Source: Leucocoprinus leucothites
Lineage: Eukaryota; Basidiomycota; Agaricomycetes; Agaricales; Agaricaceae
Direction of reading: 5' to 3'
DNA: 64,000 nucleotides
NCBI GenBank assembly: GCA_013368445.1
Contig: JAACJO010000001.1
Span: 3,286,001 to 3,350,000, forward strand
How positions within the stretch are numbered: position 1 is the stretch's first letter; each line of letters starts with the position of its first letter. Under the pieces are notes generated by a model. That model saw nothing but the letters and a program-made list of their open reading frames with translations, was not told where the DNA came from and did not search any database. Position numbers and translations under genes: made by a program. Positions 1 through 12,169 of this stretch are shown here, piece after piece.

Positions 1-640
1 GGCTTGGAAGCCTTTTAACCATGCCTTCCCGCGTGGATTATGAAGAAGTGTAGAAGTCTGGTGTTCGTCGAACGTCCAGAGATGATATATGCCCACTTTT
101 CCAGTGGTTTCGGCTGGGGCGTTCTCTGGTGACACTGCAGCATCCATTATATCCGACTGGCATCATCATTCACATTCAATGCCAGTCTCTAACGACCACA
201 TTATCTCATATCAGGTTCTACCATATTTAGGGCCGATTTATCCGTCCCTCTGCCTTGAACTCTCTACCTCAATCTTATGGACAATGCCTCTCTTCACCTT
301 CGCTTGTATAGCTCTGATTCTCGAAGGATGCTTAAATCTGCCTTTGATACTAGTTTAAATCATAATCTCGAGCGTATACATCTCCACACTCTGTTATCAC
401 CAATCTCTTGACGGTTTCCATCTTTTCATACAGTTGCTGTGAAGTCGTTAAATTGTCTCATTCCTTTCCTCTTGAGTTAATAAATTAACTAATGTAGTTT
501 GTAGTTATTGAGCCCCCTCTTTGACACTTTTCCTGCGGCCTCTCTGCTTCCTTTCAGCTTGCGAGTCACAATGGATTAAAACACCTGCATTTTTGAGACC
601 ATGATTGCCTTTTTCAATCAAAGCAGGCGAAGAATGTGGA
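1..640. other. Left flank of the array, no gene seen
   Basis: I see no convincing coding region here. The open stretches are short, lack conserved motifs and have no paired splice signals. The sequence does not obviously recur in the other units, so it probably lies outside the repeat array or belongs to a diverged edge of it. Confidence 0.4.
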
Positions 641-1283
641 GAGAACAGATTCACTTGCACTAGAACATAAGCTTAGCAGACAACACGCTGAACATAAACA
701 AGTTGGCATTTTCTCCCACGACCTCTTGCTCTCGTTCTCATGGCCAACTCGCCACCAGCCGATTACGCCATGCCCCCATCGCGTCTCATCTTGTCTCGTC
801 TGCCCAAGCAGATGCGTTCCAGTCAGACGTAGTATACGGCTGTCAATATATCCAGCTCTCCTGAAGAAACTTATTTCGTCCTCCAAGTGAGTACCAATAC
901 CAAGGCAGGTCAATCTCCAATGATCTCTTGCCAGTCGTGCTCACGCCAAGCCTTGCCTTCACCATTGTCCGCTGACCATCACGATTATCAGGTCCCTCTC
1001 GCAGCACTTCTACTTATTCGAAGGGGACGTTTACCCTGGGTCAAATGTTGGGGTACAGCAGCAGTGTCAGACTCAGAGGGCACAGATGACCCAAGTAGCA
1101 GCACTAGCGCTCCACTCCTCCTGAAGAAACTCACATCGCCCTCCGAGTAACAATACCAAGGTGAATCAATTTCAATTGATCTCTCATTCCGGTTGTATTC
1201 ACACCAAGTCTTGCCTGTAGTATGTTCGCCAACCATGACGGTCACCAGGTCCTTCTCATAGCGCTTCTGCTTGTACACTTTCA

Positions 1284-2610
1284 ATGTCACCCACAATCCC
1301 CCTCACACCCTGCCTTATTCAACGAATACCATCCTCTCCAGCATCAGAAACTCGCAACCCTTCATTTTTGCAGTCTCCGAGTCGTCGAACACCACACCCA
1401 GTTTACCAGCGACGCCGAAGCGATCACACTACCCCTCTGAGTGCTTGCTGTCCTGACTGCTTTCGTATCACCGACCAGAGTGCTAAAGAGGGTTCAACAT
1501 GGCAAGAGAAGTCTACTAAAGGCGCTAGACGTAGACGAAGTGCCAGCCTTGACTCCACTTCTAGCAGTGGAGTGTTCAGTATTGGCAGCACTATTTCGGC
1601 TGGGAGAAGGGGCCGTTCACCTCTGAGTCATTTGATGACTGGCTGCCACCACCCATCTTAACCATCACTATCGATGTAGTGGACAAGTGCCCATGCTCGC
1701 AGGAGTCAGTGTTGGCTGCCGCCACTGCTGATGGTGAACAGTGAAGTTAATCGATTGGAATCGTCATTCAGTTGCTCCATAACACTGAACACACGCGATC
1801 AAGATCACTTTGCAAATTCACTCCTTTCCGACTCGTCCTCCAATCTCTCCCAGCCACATACACAACTCCTCCCGCAACAGAAAGCTTCACCTATCACAGA
1901 GGAAGATGAGAGTGATTTATTCCCTCTTCCATCTCCTTGTCGCTCGCCGACTGGTTCCTCTGGGTCATCACTACGACTTTCACCTCAAAACTCGCCATGA
2001 ACTTCTCCAGGTGCATCACCGAAATCATCTCCTGGTCCTAGTCCGAATACTTCAAGTTCGTGTCTGCATCCCAACACTGCTGCTATACTAGCTGCCATGC
2101 TGAGGGGGAAGGCGAAATCGAAGAATAAAGAGAACATCAGCTCAGAAGTGCTCTTGGTTTTCAACGGTATTTTGGAGGGGGGGAAAGCCAGCGACCAGTC
2201 TGGCGCATTAACAACACGAGCGAATAAACCACGATCGCTTTCCTTGACTCTAAAGTTCCCCACCATGCGCAAGTCCTCCGTACTCTCCGAGACTGTGGCA
2301 TCGCTGATAGCGATGGCGATAAATGACACGATTGCACCGAATACACCTGTATCCCCATCTGCAGGTGCGAGGCTCAGCTCATCACTCAACTCGATCGACT
2401 ATGTCCTCTATGGTGAGCAATGAGTCCATGTCTCCCGTCACTCCTTCCTCACCCAAGTTCCAATTGTCTCCAAAGACTGGCCGAAATTTATCTTTCGGAT
2501 TACTGTTTTCAAAGGCGGGTGAAGCTATCAGGGGCGCGGGTGTGGAATTATTGAGAGGTGTGAGTTCAATCTCGAGTGGAGGAGGTGCATTGCATCTTGG
2601 TAGTGCATAA
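1284..2610 (+). pseudogene. Decayed Ser/Pro-rich gene remnant, copy 1
   Basis: Plus-strand reading frames here encode Ser/Pro-rich, disordered-looking sequence recurring in all five units. Recognisable blocks are a SFDDWLPPP-like acidic motif near 1640, a QKASPITEEDE block near 1890, NTAAILAAMLRGKAKSKNKE near 2080, and TPSSPKFQLSPKTGRNL near 2440-2490. The blocks lie in different frames and are separated by stops, so no continuous product is possible without several introns or repairs. The region converges on the NLR gene. I do not recognise the parent protein; it resembles the low-complexity part of a fungal regulatory protein. Confidence 0.5.
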
Positions 2611-3225
2611 ACAGTGTGATCGCTTCATGCAGCCCTAAGACACTATCTGGCGTATGTCAAGCCGCCGTTGGAAGTGGTGTGGTTTTTGTGGAGAAAATTC
2701 ACTCAGATGGGATGGACAAGCACACGGGCGTTGGGAAAGTGGCTATATACGCTTCGTGGTGGTTTTCGAGGTTTTTTTACAAGCCTGGAGTCCCAGACCC
2801 TGCCTTTCCCTGGCTTGGGTGTTGGCGGCTTGTCCGTGTCATCCCCGCCGAGCATCACCCTCGTTCACGGTATGGCTGGCTGGCTACCGGCTGTATCGTG
2901 CATGTCGAGGATATAGTGGCACGGCGTGTTTGGCGAGTGTTGCATGGTGGTCTCATGGTGGTGTGGTGAATCCCTGAAAGACCCGTAGTTTGCTGTTATC
3001 GGCATCTTGTTATATATCCTTTATCTAACCTTCGCCACTCTTCGCCTCTGACTTCATTCTCCACTTTGCTTGATGTTTATTTCAGGTGCATATTTTGCTC
3101 TTCACTGCATATTTTTTGATTGGAAAATTTAGAAGAACTCATCTCTTTCATCTATTGTTTTACTTGCACCACAATAGTTAACATCGAATATTGATGTTTG
3201 CATGTTATAATGCATACTGTTATGC

Positions 3226-5708
3226 CTACACATACTCGCGCAACATCAGATGTACATGTAGTTGAGTAGCAACTCCGAGGAGGAAATGCACAGAAACTGG
3301 TGATTGCTTGGACTTGTCATCTGGGAAGAAATCTGAAACCCAGGCCTTGAAACCTTTGGTATCGAGCCTGCGCTCAACAGATAAAGTTCGAAATGAGCCC
3401 GCTGGTGGCTTATCAACAAGTCTGACAAGCAATATGTTCGGAGGCGCCTATCATTCAATCAGTATTTGGCAAGAGTGCTAAAGATTGAGGCAACAAACCC
3501 TGGTGCTTAGCCAACGAATGAATAGGGAAAAATGTTCGGGGTGTGGATCTTGTAATTTTTCAAAGTCAAAAGACTCCATTTCATCCATAAAAGTTGTTAA
3601 ATCCTCGTTTGTCAGATTACGAGCAGCCACCCAGGGAAGCCATTGGGCAAACTCAAGAACGCAGGCATTCACTAAGAGGACGAAGCCAAATTTCAAAAGC
3701 TAGTCAGGAACTATCAACTGTATAACCGATCATACTGACCGTTGGGAGATGTATAATTATTTCTTCCCAGCCATCGAATACACCGAACAGCACAACCGAG
3801 GAGCTCAGCGTCCTTGCGTATGTGAAATTTGCCTGACCGGGCGGGATCCTGGAGAAAATCGGTAAAGGAAGCATGGTAGAATTGGAGGGCTTTTGAAGAA
3901 GCCTCGCTCGGAGGGGGAACGTAGAGCACAGAATGTAAGGATCTGAGTGCTCCGTAGTATGAAGCTTGAGTCAGGAGGAGATAATCAGTTTGATCTTGAA
4001 CGTATTTCACCTCACCCCGCTCCCTGCGGCTTAGGCTTACACTCAAAATCTGCATTGTCACAGGCAGGACAGTGGCCGGTACGTCAGAGAGAACCCGACC
4101 GTAGAGGCGGTCAAGGGCTTCGAGCGGGTTAATTTGAGTGCCTCCGTCAACTCCAAGACCGGAAGCTATCCTAGTGCATATCCGGAGTTGTTTCTCCGGA
4201 TCACCAACCTCCTTGTCTCCGATAAACCGAGCCATAAAAGATACATAACCAAGGTGACCAGATGCCGCCTTGCAAAGACAGTCTACATCCTGCCCCAATG
4301 GCCAGTCCATAGGTAGAAAGCCTGCAAAATGCTTCCTGATTTTTGCAAGCTCCCCTTCAAGAAGGCGCCTGGCATCGGCTTGTGCTTCGGCGTCGTCAAT
4401 AGAAATCTCCTTTTTCTTGCAGGTAGCAGGAAAGTCGACATCAGAAACTATGGTTCTGAAGTGCCATTCTGGACGACTGCAGATCAACCATAGTAACGGG
4501 AACTGCTTGATCCGCCCAGCATGATCAAGGAGGAGCTGGACAAGCTCGCATTGTGCTTCTGTGCCTTTGCATTCATCCAAGCCGTCGAGTATGATCAGCA
4601 GGGGATCTTGGAAAGAGGTGTCTGAAGCAGTTGCGATGAGCTGGAATGGCTCAATTATGAGCTTGTTGAACTGGGTAGAGCGAGTTTTGTCCAGGATCAA
4701 GGGATCATTCACCAGGCGCTGGCTGACGATGTGTTTGTAGGTATCGTTTCTTATTGCGAGCTGGTAAGCGAGCGTTGGGATGACGGTTGCAGGGTCGTTA
4801 ATCTGCCCTGGTCGGGAGAAGAAGAATGTTCCTCCGAGGTGTCCTGTTTTCTCCAGCTCCTCCCCAACGCTCTGCGCGATAGCAGATTTCCCGATTCCTG
4901 CTGGGCCCATGTACCACAACAATCTCTGTTGCCGATCAGGATCGCCACACCATTGTAGAACATCATTTCTCAGTGACACTCGAGTGTCTTCACTGCATCG
5001 AGGTGGGTACTCTCGATAATATGAGTCGTGTATTGCCTCAGGCTGTCCTTTCTCGATGAGTCGTTGTAATACTGCGAGCCTGGTCAGGTTGAAGCTTGGG
5101 TTCGTAAATAATAGCCTACCAGGTTGATTGGACTGTGCTGTGTCAGCCATGTTCACTTGTCCGTTAAAAACAGGGCCGTTTGCATTGGCGAAAAAGCCCA
5201 ATGAGGAGTAAAAGTTAAATGCTGTAGAGTCACCAGTGAGAAAGCAATCATGCTCTTACAGGCACCCGGTGGCTTACCTGCGCCATGCTGATTCTGATCT
5301 CTCGCCTCCGCACCGAATTGTTGAGAACCTTGTGGTAATGCCTGCAGAGCATTCGACGAGCAATCTGGATGCCGAATCTGGGAGGTAATCTTCTGGTTCA
5401 TCAGTGAGTGGTTTGGTGCTGAGAGCCTACTATCAGCGAAAGGTGTCAAATTATACAATACAATTGGAGCACTTGCCCTTGCGACGATCTGTCATATTGT
5501 TCCTATCGCGGTAATCTGTCTCACTGGCATCGACGATGTCCCACTGATTGTTGGGTAAAAGCTGTAGGGGCGTTTCTTGCGGCTTGGTAAGACTTATCGT
5601 TGGCATGTTTGCACGATCATCTTGGGCTTTTGAGGCATAGGCTCCTCGTTCGCTTTCCGAGAATCTGGCTCTAGCACAAATTCTCACAAATATTGCCTTC
5701 AGAGGCAT
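3226..5708 (-). CDS. NACHT-domain NLR (STAND NTPase), copy 1, 749 aa
   Basis: Predicted model: complement(join(3226..3447, 3499..3671, 3740..5221, 5278..5418, 5477..5708)), 2250 bp, open with correct phase at every junction. The start is the first ATG of exon 1, conserved in all five copies (MPLKAIFVRI...). The leader (residues 1-124) opens with an Arg-rich amphipathic stretch and is otherwise polar. The NACHT domain has P-loop GPAGIGKS (230-237), Walker B LLIILDGLDEC (332-342) and an SRPEWHF sensor (373-379). A post-NACHT HASFTDFL motif typical of fungal NLRs follows, then about 130 residues with no WD40, ankyrin or TPR repeats. Intron 1 has a GC-AG boundary. Fungal NLRs of this kind are thought to act in non-self recognition and programmed cell death; the effector function here is unknown. 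The coding frame is intact. Confidence 0.87.
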
Positions 5709-5792
5709 AGTGGGAGAGATGGATAACGGAAGGGGGCACGTCGCTTGGCGTCTATCTGCCAGTGAGAAGCTTTGCTGTATTGCATTGTTGAG

Positions 5793-5811
5793 CCAAAAAT
5801 ATGCAACGTCA
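5793..5811 (-). promoter_or_regulatory. Putative core promoter of NLR copy 1
   Basis: On the minus strand this reads TGACGTTGCATATTTTTGG, about 85 bp upstream of the NLR start codon. A TGACGT (CRE-like) hexamer sits next to an AT-rich TATA-like block. The same arrangement is kept at the same distance in the other four copies, although surrounding bases vary. Confidence 0.45.
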
Positions 5812-6385
5812 GCTCACAGGTGCCCAAATGATTACCGATTGAGACTGACACAGACAGCTGGTCAGTCAATCAATCATGGCTGAGGTCGTACATCCTTCTG
5901 AGGAAAGGCTTGGCGATGCACCACCTGGTCTCTTGACAGTTAAACCGCAACACCGGTGCGCAAATACGATTGATTGTGTTTAATATCTTGTACATAAATA
6001 ATACATACCTAGGCCTGGTGACTGGTTATGAAAGACGCTTGCTGGAATCATTTTGTCCGAAATTTCTGACTTTGGCCTAGGGGCAGATCCGTCTCCCCTC
6101 TCTGTGGGGTGTATCAATCTTATCGGTCCACACTTGTCTACAGAATGGACCGGAAAAGCTGAGGTTCCCCCACTCCGGCGCTTTCGGCAAGAAAATATCA
6201 ATAAGCGTATGCCAAGCTGATACAAATGCAGCATGATAGATAGACGTACCACATTATAGGAAACTTCCACCTTTACCTGAACCAAAGCGATCTCACAAGC
6301 ATTTCGACTCATGAGTGATTCGGCTTCATTTAATGTCGACCAGGAGTCTCCCACCGGGGGCCACATCCCTTGAGTAATCCAAAAT

Positions 6386-7795
6386 AGATACGATGAGCGC
6401 CAAGTGAGTTGAGCCCCGCGCATTCCATAAGAAAGGGAGCACGTTGTGTTCGACGCCATAAACAAGCTCCTGATCAATCGCTGTAGGAACGTTATCAGAA
6501 AAACCTTTGTCAGCAAGTGGAGTGAACGTTAGTGGAAAACAAAATTCAAGAGCTCGAGGAGACTTACCTGGAAGTAGGCACGAACATCAACCATTATTTC
6601 TAACGCTGGCTCCATGTCATCTGTCCTGAGTAGCGTCGCCGGATTGTTGGCTTGGTACCGGTCAAGCCAGTCTCAGCCAGACCACTCAGCACCTTATCAA
6701 TGCTGTAGAGAACTGGCACACTCTTGGAGTTCGTGACTGATGAGGACAAGGGCGTCAGTAGGTACTAATTGTACTCATGATATCCGCATGGTTACTCTTG
6801 TTGCGCGCTCCCCGGTAGTATGCGATATACTTTGACCCGTAACTCGTGAGATAACAGGTGTTGAGGGAGAAAGCCTTGTCCTCTAATCAACAAGCCAGCT
6901 AATCTTTTCCTCCGGCCTGGCGAGGCAAGACTTCTAACGGTCTTGTACGAGTGCTCTAAAACATTGACATCAGAGCGATAATAGGACTAGGGGGAGACAT
7001 ACATACTGAACTCGATACTCCAGCATTCCTCGACCAAAGTGCGCAAAGTGCTTGCGAACCAAGATTATAAAATGGTCGGAGAGCGTGCTGTGTGCACTTT
7101 TGCAGAGAATCTGAGTGGGGCTTCGCCATTTCTTCACGCATTCATCAGTGTAATTGTGTTGGACAACGAAAGGGTAATTCCCTAGTAGCCGACGAGTACG
7201 ATAGCTGAAAGAGGCGCCGTTTAGTAGGGATTTCCATGGAGAGTGTTTTGTCACTACGTACGATTGAGCTCGTCTAAACACTTCATCAACAAACACACTA
7301 TTCCGACGCCTCTTTTGCTTCCAACACCGCTCGTTTAAGATGCTTCTAGCTCATCGTTCTCGGACACGATACCGCCGTCATGGTCTAGGAAAGTGGCTCG
7401 AGACTTTTCCCTTGAATCAGCAAACTTCTTTTCATATGGCCTGAACTGAGATGCCGTTGACCGAATTTCTTGATGAAATTGCTCCTGGGCGGGTCGAATA
7501 AATTGGATAAGTCCTTGTTTGTCAGGAACCCGAGTTATATGCTGCGTTAGGTCCGCAACGAATTCATAGAGGAGTGTAGCAACCTCATTCACGGGTTGCT
7601 GAGACAGTGCTCGGGGAAGTCTCCTGAGTTCGCATGTAGTATAGATTGACTTCTCCAATTCGTCCTGGATCTTGGGAAGCCTAGGGAGATGGGACTGAGT
7701 TGCATGTAGATACCTGGAAAATAACGCGAAAAACAAGTCATTTTGCGATTAGATCAGCGAGGACAGAACCAAGGCGTTCCACGAATCTGTGACGA
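6386..7795 (-). pseudogene. Dynamin-like GTPase fragment (stalk and GED), unit 1
   Basis: Minus-strand segments match the C-terminal half of fungal dynamin-like GTPases. The stalk block (about 7700-7400) includes YLHATQSHLPRLPKIQDELEK, EVATLLYEFVADLTQHI and FIRPAQEQF. A middle block GNYPFVVQ...HFAHFG lies at about 7190-7010. A GED-like stretch DNVPTAIDQELVYGVE follows at about 6490-6440. There is no GTPase domain (no GxxxxGKS P-loop) anywhere upstream. A stop and frame change after the stalk exon (near 7340) break the reading frame. The GED is cut at the 6385/6386 junction and lacks the last helix kept in unit 2. It is a 5'-truncated, non-functional remnant. Confidence 0.65.
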
Positions 7796-7979
7796 ATTGC
7801 TCCTGTCTTCAGCAGATCTCGTCACGTGAGGCCTTTGTTGACCACAAGTTGATCTGATCTCGTTTGTTCATTCTCGTCGCCAACTCGCCACCAACCGATT
7901 GCGCCATGGCCCCTGTCCTGTCTGATCTTGTCTCATGTGCCCGAGTGGACGCATTCCAGATGTAGTATGCGGCTGTAAC

Positions 7980-9345
7980 GCGTATTCAAAAGGAGAAACT
8001 CATGTCGCCCTCCGAGTACTAATCCGGGGTGAATTAATTTCAATTCGTCTCTCATGCTAGTTGTGGTTATGCCAGGTCTCGCATTCAGCAACCAGGTCCC
8101 TCTCGCAGTGCTTCTACCTGTTCAGTTTCAACGTGGCCCACAATCCCCCTCACACCCTGCCTTGTTCAACGCACGTCATCCTCTCCGGTATCAGGTTTTC
8201 GCAACCCCTCATTTCTCCAATCACCAACTCGTTGAGCACCACACTCAGTTTACCAACGACGCTACCAGTGGAGCAATTGACGTTGGTTACGCTATTTCGG
8301 CTGGAGTGGTGAAGGGGGTACTTACCCCTGGGTCATTTGATGATTGGATGCCACTGCCTACTTTGTCCATCACTCTTGATGATGTAGACAAGCACTGACG
8401 TTTGCAGGAGTCAGTATCAGCCGCTGCTGATGTTGACAGTCGGTGAAGGTACTCGATCGGGATCGTCGTTCGCTCCACAGTGTTGAACATACATGATCAA
8501 CGTTACTTTGCAGATTCACTCCTTTTCCGACTCATCCTCCAATCTCCCCCGACCACATACGCAGCTACTTTCGCAGCGGAAAGCGTCACCTATTGCAGAG
8601 GAGAATGAGATCAATTAATCCTTTTTCCGTCTTCTCGTCGTTCCCCGACTTGTTTTTCTGGATCATCACTACGCCGAAACCCGCCATGAACTTCTCCGGG
8701 TGTATCATCGAAACTATCTCCTGGGTCATAGTCCAAATACTTCGAGTTTGTGTCTGCATCCCAGCAGTGCTGCAGTGCTAGCTGCCGCGCTGAGGGAGAA
8801 GGCGAATTATTTCGAGAAAAACCAGCAACGTTTCAACACCATCACAGTCTGGCGCGTCAACACCACGAGCGAATCAACCATAACCGCTTTTCCTGACCCT
8901 CAAGTTCCCCCAGCATGCGCAAATCCTCCCCCAAACTCCGAGACCATGGCATTGCCAAACAACAATGGCGATACGAACACGGTACCGAATATACGTGTAT
9001 CCCCATCCGCCGATGCGGGGCTGCCGCTGGACGTGGTGTGGCTTTTGCGGAGAAAATGGGGTTCAGATGGGATGGGCAAATGCATGGACGTTGGGACACC
9101 AATGTTTATATACATTTCGTGGTTGTTTTTCGAGATGTTTATTTATTTATTTTCACAAGCCCAGAGTCTCGGACCCGGCCTTGGATGTTGGTGACTCGTC
9201 CGCGTCGTTCTTGCCGAGCACCAGCCACATTAAATGCATGGCTGGGTGTTTGTCAACCCGCACCACGCAGGTTGAAGATATGGCAGCATGACGTGCTCAG
9301 TGTGCGTTGCGTGGTGGTGGTCCCATGCGGTCTAAGGAATCGCTG
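7980..9345 (+). pseudogene. Decayed Ser/Pro-rich gene remnant, copy 2
   Basis: Plus-strand remnant homologous to the one in unit 1. Visible pieces include GSFDDWMPLPTLSITLDDVD (about 8330-8390), a QVPPACANPPPNSET-like block near 8900 and a degraded copy of the PPSADAGL block near 9005. The TPSSPKFLSP block kept in units 1, 3 and 5 is missing; the sequence jumps directly to the downstream WTWCGFCGE-coding region. Stops separate all blocks. Confidence 0.45.
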
Positions 9346-9578
9346 AAAGATGCGTAGCCTGCTATTATCAGCGCTTTATTTAATACCCTCTATCGAACTT
9401 TCGCCGCTCTTTGCCTCTGACCTCATTCCTTGCTTCGTCTGATATTTGTATAGGTGCATATTTCATGTTTCACCACATATTTTTTGGATGGAAGAACTCA
9501 TCTGTTTTGTTTGTTGTTTTACTCGCACCACAGTAGTTTACATCGAATATTGATATTTGTAGGCTATAATACATGCTG

Positions 9579-12064
9579 TTATGACCATGCCTTCTCGCGC
9601 AACGTCAGATGAACATGTAGCTTGGTAGAAACTCCGAGGAGGAAATGCAGAGAAAGCGGGGATTCCTTGGACTTGTCATCTGGGAAGAAATCTAAAACCC
9701 AATCCCCGAAATCCTCAGTATAGACCTCATGCTTGATAGATAAAGTTCTAAATGTGCCCGCTGGTGGTTTATCAACAAGTCTGACAAGCAATTTGTTCGG
9801 AGGAGCCTATCATTCAATCAGTATTTGACCAGAGCGCTAAAGAAAGAGGCAACAAACCCGGGTGCTTAGCCAACGAATGAATAGGGAAAAATGTTCGGGG
9901 TGTGGATCTCGTAATTTTTCAAAGTCAAAAGATTCCATCTCATCCATAAAAGTTGTTAAATCCTCGTTTGGCAGATCCCAGGCGATGTTCCAGGGAAACC
10001 AATCTGCAAACCCAAGAACATGGGCATTCACTAAAAGGACGAAGCCAAATGTCAAAAGCTAGTCAGGAACTATCAACTGAATAACCAATCATGCTGACCG
10101 TTGGGAGATGTATAATTATTTTTTCCCAGCCATCGAATACACTGAACAACAGAATCGAGGTCCTCAGTCCCCCCATGTATGTGAAATTTGCCTGAACGAG
10201 CAGGATCCCGGAGAAAATCGGTAAAGGAAGCATGGTAGAAGTGGAGAGCTTTTGAAGAAGCTTCACTCGGAGGGGGAACGTAGAGCACCGAATGTAAGGA
10301 TCTGAGTGCTCCGTAGTATGAAGCTTGAGTCAGGAGGAGATAATCAGCCTGGTCTCGAACAAGTTGCACGTATTTGTGCCAGATGTTTAGACTCGCACTC
10401 AAAATCTGCATTGTTACAGGCAGGATAGTGGCCGGTACGTCAGAGAGAACTCGACCATAGAGGTGGTCAAGGGCTTCGAGTGGGTTAATTTGAGTCCCTC
10501 CATCAACTCCAAGACCAGAGGCTATCCTAGTGCAGATCAGGAGTTGTTTCTCCGGATCACCAACTTCCTTGTTTCCGATAAACCGGGCGATAAAAGATAC
10601 ATATCCAAGATGACCAGATGCCACCTTACAAAGGCGGTCTACATCCTGCTTCGATGGCCAATCGGCGGGTAGAAACCCTTCATACTGCTTGCGGATCTTT
10701 GCAAGCTCCCTTTCGAACAGGCGCCTTGCATCGGCTTGCGCTTCGGCGTCATTGATAGAAATCTCCTTTTTCTCGCAGGCGGCAGGAAAGTCGACATCAG
10801 AAACTATGGTTCTGAAGTGCCATTCCGGGCGACTGTAGATCAACCATAGTAACGGGAATTCCTTGATTCGTCCGGCGTGATCGAGGAGGAGCTGGACAAG
10901 CTCGCATTGGGCCTCTGTGCCCTTGCACTCATCCAAGCCGTCGAGTATGATCAGCAGGGGATCTTGGAGGGCGCCAGGAGTGGTCGCGACAATCTGGAAT
11001 GGCTCAATGATGAGCTGATTGAATTGGGTAGAACGATTCTTGTTCAGGATCAAGGGATCATCCACTAGGCGCTGGCTGATGATCTGTTTGTAGGTGTTGT
11101 TCCTCGTCGCAAGCTGGTAAGCGAGCGTTGGGATGACGGTTGCAGGATCGTTAATCAGTCCTGGCCGGGAGAAGAAGAATGTTCCTCCAAGATACCCTGT
11201 TCCCCCTAGCTCCTCTGCAATGCTCTGCGCAATAGCAGATTTCCCAATCCCCGCTGGGCCCATATACCACCGCAACCTCTGTTCTCGATTGGGATTGGCG
11301 CGCCATTGTAGGACATCGTTTCTCAGCGATGCCCGAGTGTCTTCACTACATCGAGGTGGGTACTCCCGATAGTCTGAGTTGTGTATTGCCTCAGGCCGTC
11401 CTTTCTCGATGAGTCGCTGCAATACTGCGAGCCTGGTCAGGTTGAAGCTGGGGTTTGTCAGGAATAGCCTACCAGGTTGATTGGAATGGTTTGTGTCAAC
11501 CATATTCACTTCAAGTCCGTTGATAACAAAGCGGCTTGAGTTGGCGAAGAGGTTTGACGTGGGGTGAAAGTTAAATGCTGTAGAGTCACCAGTGAGAAGG
11601 TGATTGTGTTCTCATAGGTACGTGGTGGCTTACCTGCGCCATGCAGACTCTGGTCTCTCGCCTCTGCACCGGATTGTTGAGAATCCTGTGGTAATGCCTG
11701 CAGAGCATTCGACGAGAAATCTAGATCTCGAATCTGGGAGGTAATCTTCTGGTTCGTCGATGAGTGGCTTGGTGCTGAGAGCTTATTATCAGCGAAAGGC
11801 CGACAGACATACAAGACAATCGGAGAACTTGCCCTTGTTACGATCTGTTGAATTGTTTTTGGTACAGTAATCTATCCCACTGGCATCGACGATGTCCCTC
11901 CGATCATTGGGTAAACGCTGTAGGGGCCTTTCCTGGGGCTTGGTGAGACTTATCATTGGCGTGTTTGCACCGTCGTCTTGGGCTCTCGAGGGATAGGCTC
12001 CTCGTTTGCTTTCCGAGAATCTGGCTCTAGCGCGAATTCTCACGAATATTGCCTTCAGAGGCAT
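9579..12064 (-). CDS. NACHT-domain NLR, copy 2, 750 aa
   Basis: Predicted model: complement(join(9579..9806, 9858..10030, 10099..11577, 11634..11774, 11833..12064)), 2253 bp, fully open. The same five-exon layout and phases as copy 1 apply, including the GC-AG first intron (11775..11832). P-loop GPAGIGKS is at about 231-238, with LLIILDGLDEC as Walker B. The last exon is two codons longer than in copy 1. NACHT-domain signatures such as LILNKNRSTQFN and FQIVATTPGALQDP are shared with copy 5, while the segment just before them (TSNLFANSS) is shared with copy 4. No C-terminal repeat domain follows. The coding frame is intact. Confidence 0.87.
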
Positions 12065-12150
12065 AGCGGGAGAGATGGATAACGGAAGGAGGCACGTTGC
12101 TTGGCGTCTATCTGCCAGTGGGAAGCTTTGCTGTAGTGCACGCTGTTGAG

Positions 12151-12169
12151 CCAAAAATATACAACGTCA
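12151..12169 (-). promoter_or_regulatory. Putative core promoter of NLR copy 2
   Basis: Minus strand reads CTGACGTTGTATATTTTTGG across this site, with a good TATATTTT box about 90 bp before the start codon and an adjacent TGACGT hexamer. It is conserved in position with the other copies. Confidence 0.45.

Larger units (their letters stand above)
690..7795. repeat. NLR array unit 1
   Basis: First unit of the five-copy array. It carries, left to right, a decayed plus-strand Ser/Pro-rich region, an intact minus-strand NLR gene, its promoter, and a 5'-truncated dynamin-like fragment. Landmarks shared with the other units are the Pro/Ser block ending near 2610, the NLR exons, and the AAAAATAT promoter block. 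Compared with unit 2, about 1.5 kb (the equivalent of 12737-14240) is missing at 6385/6386. Unit 1 also has an internal partial duplication, with similar sequence at about 845-1020 and 1112-1275. Confidence 0.75.
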
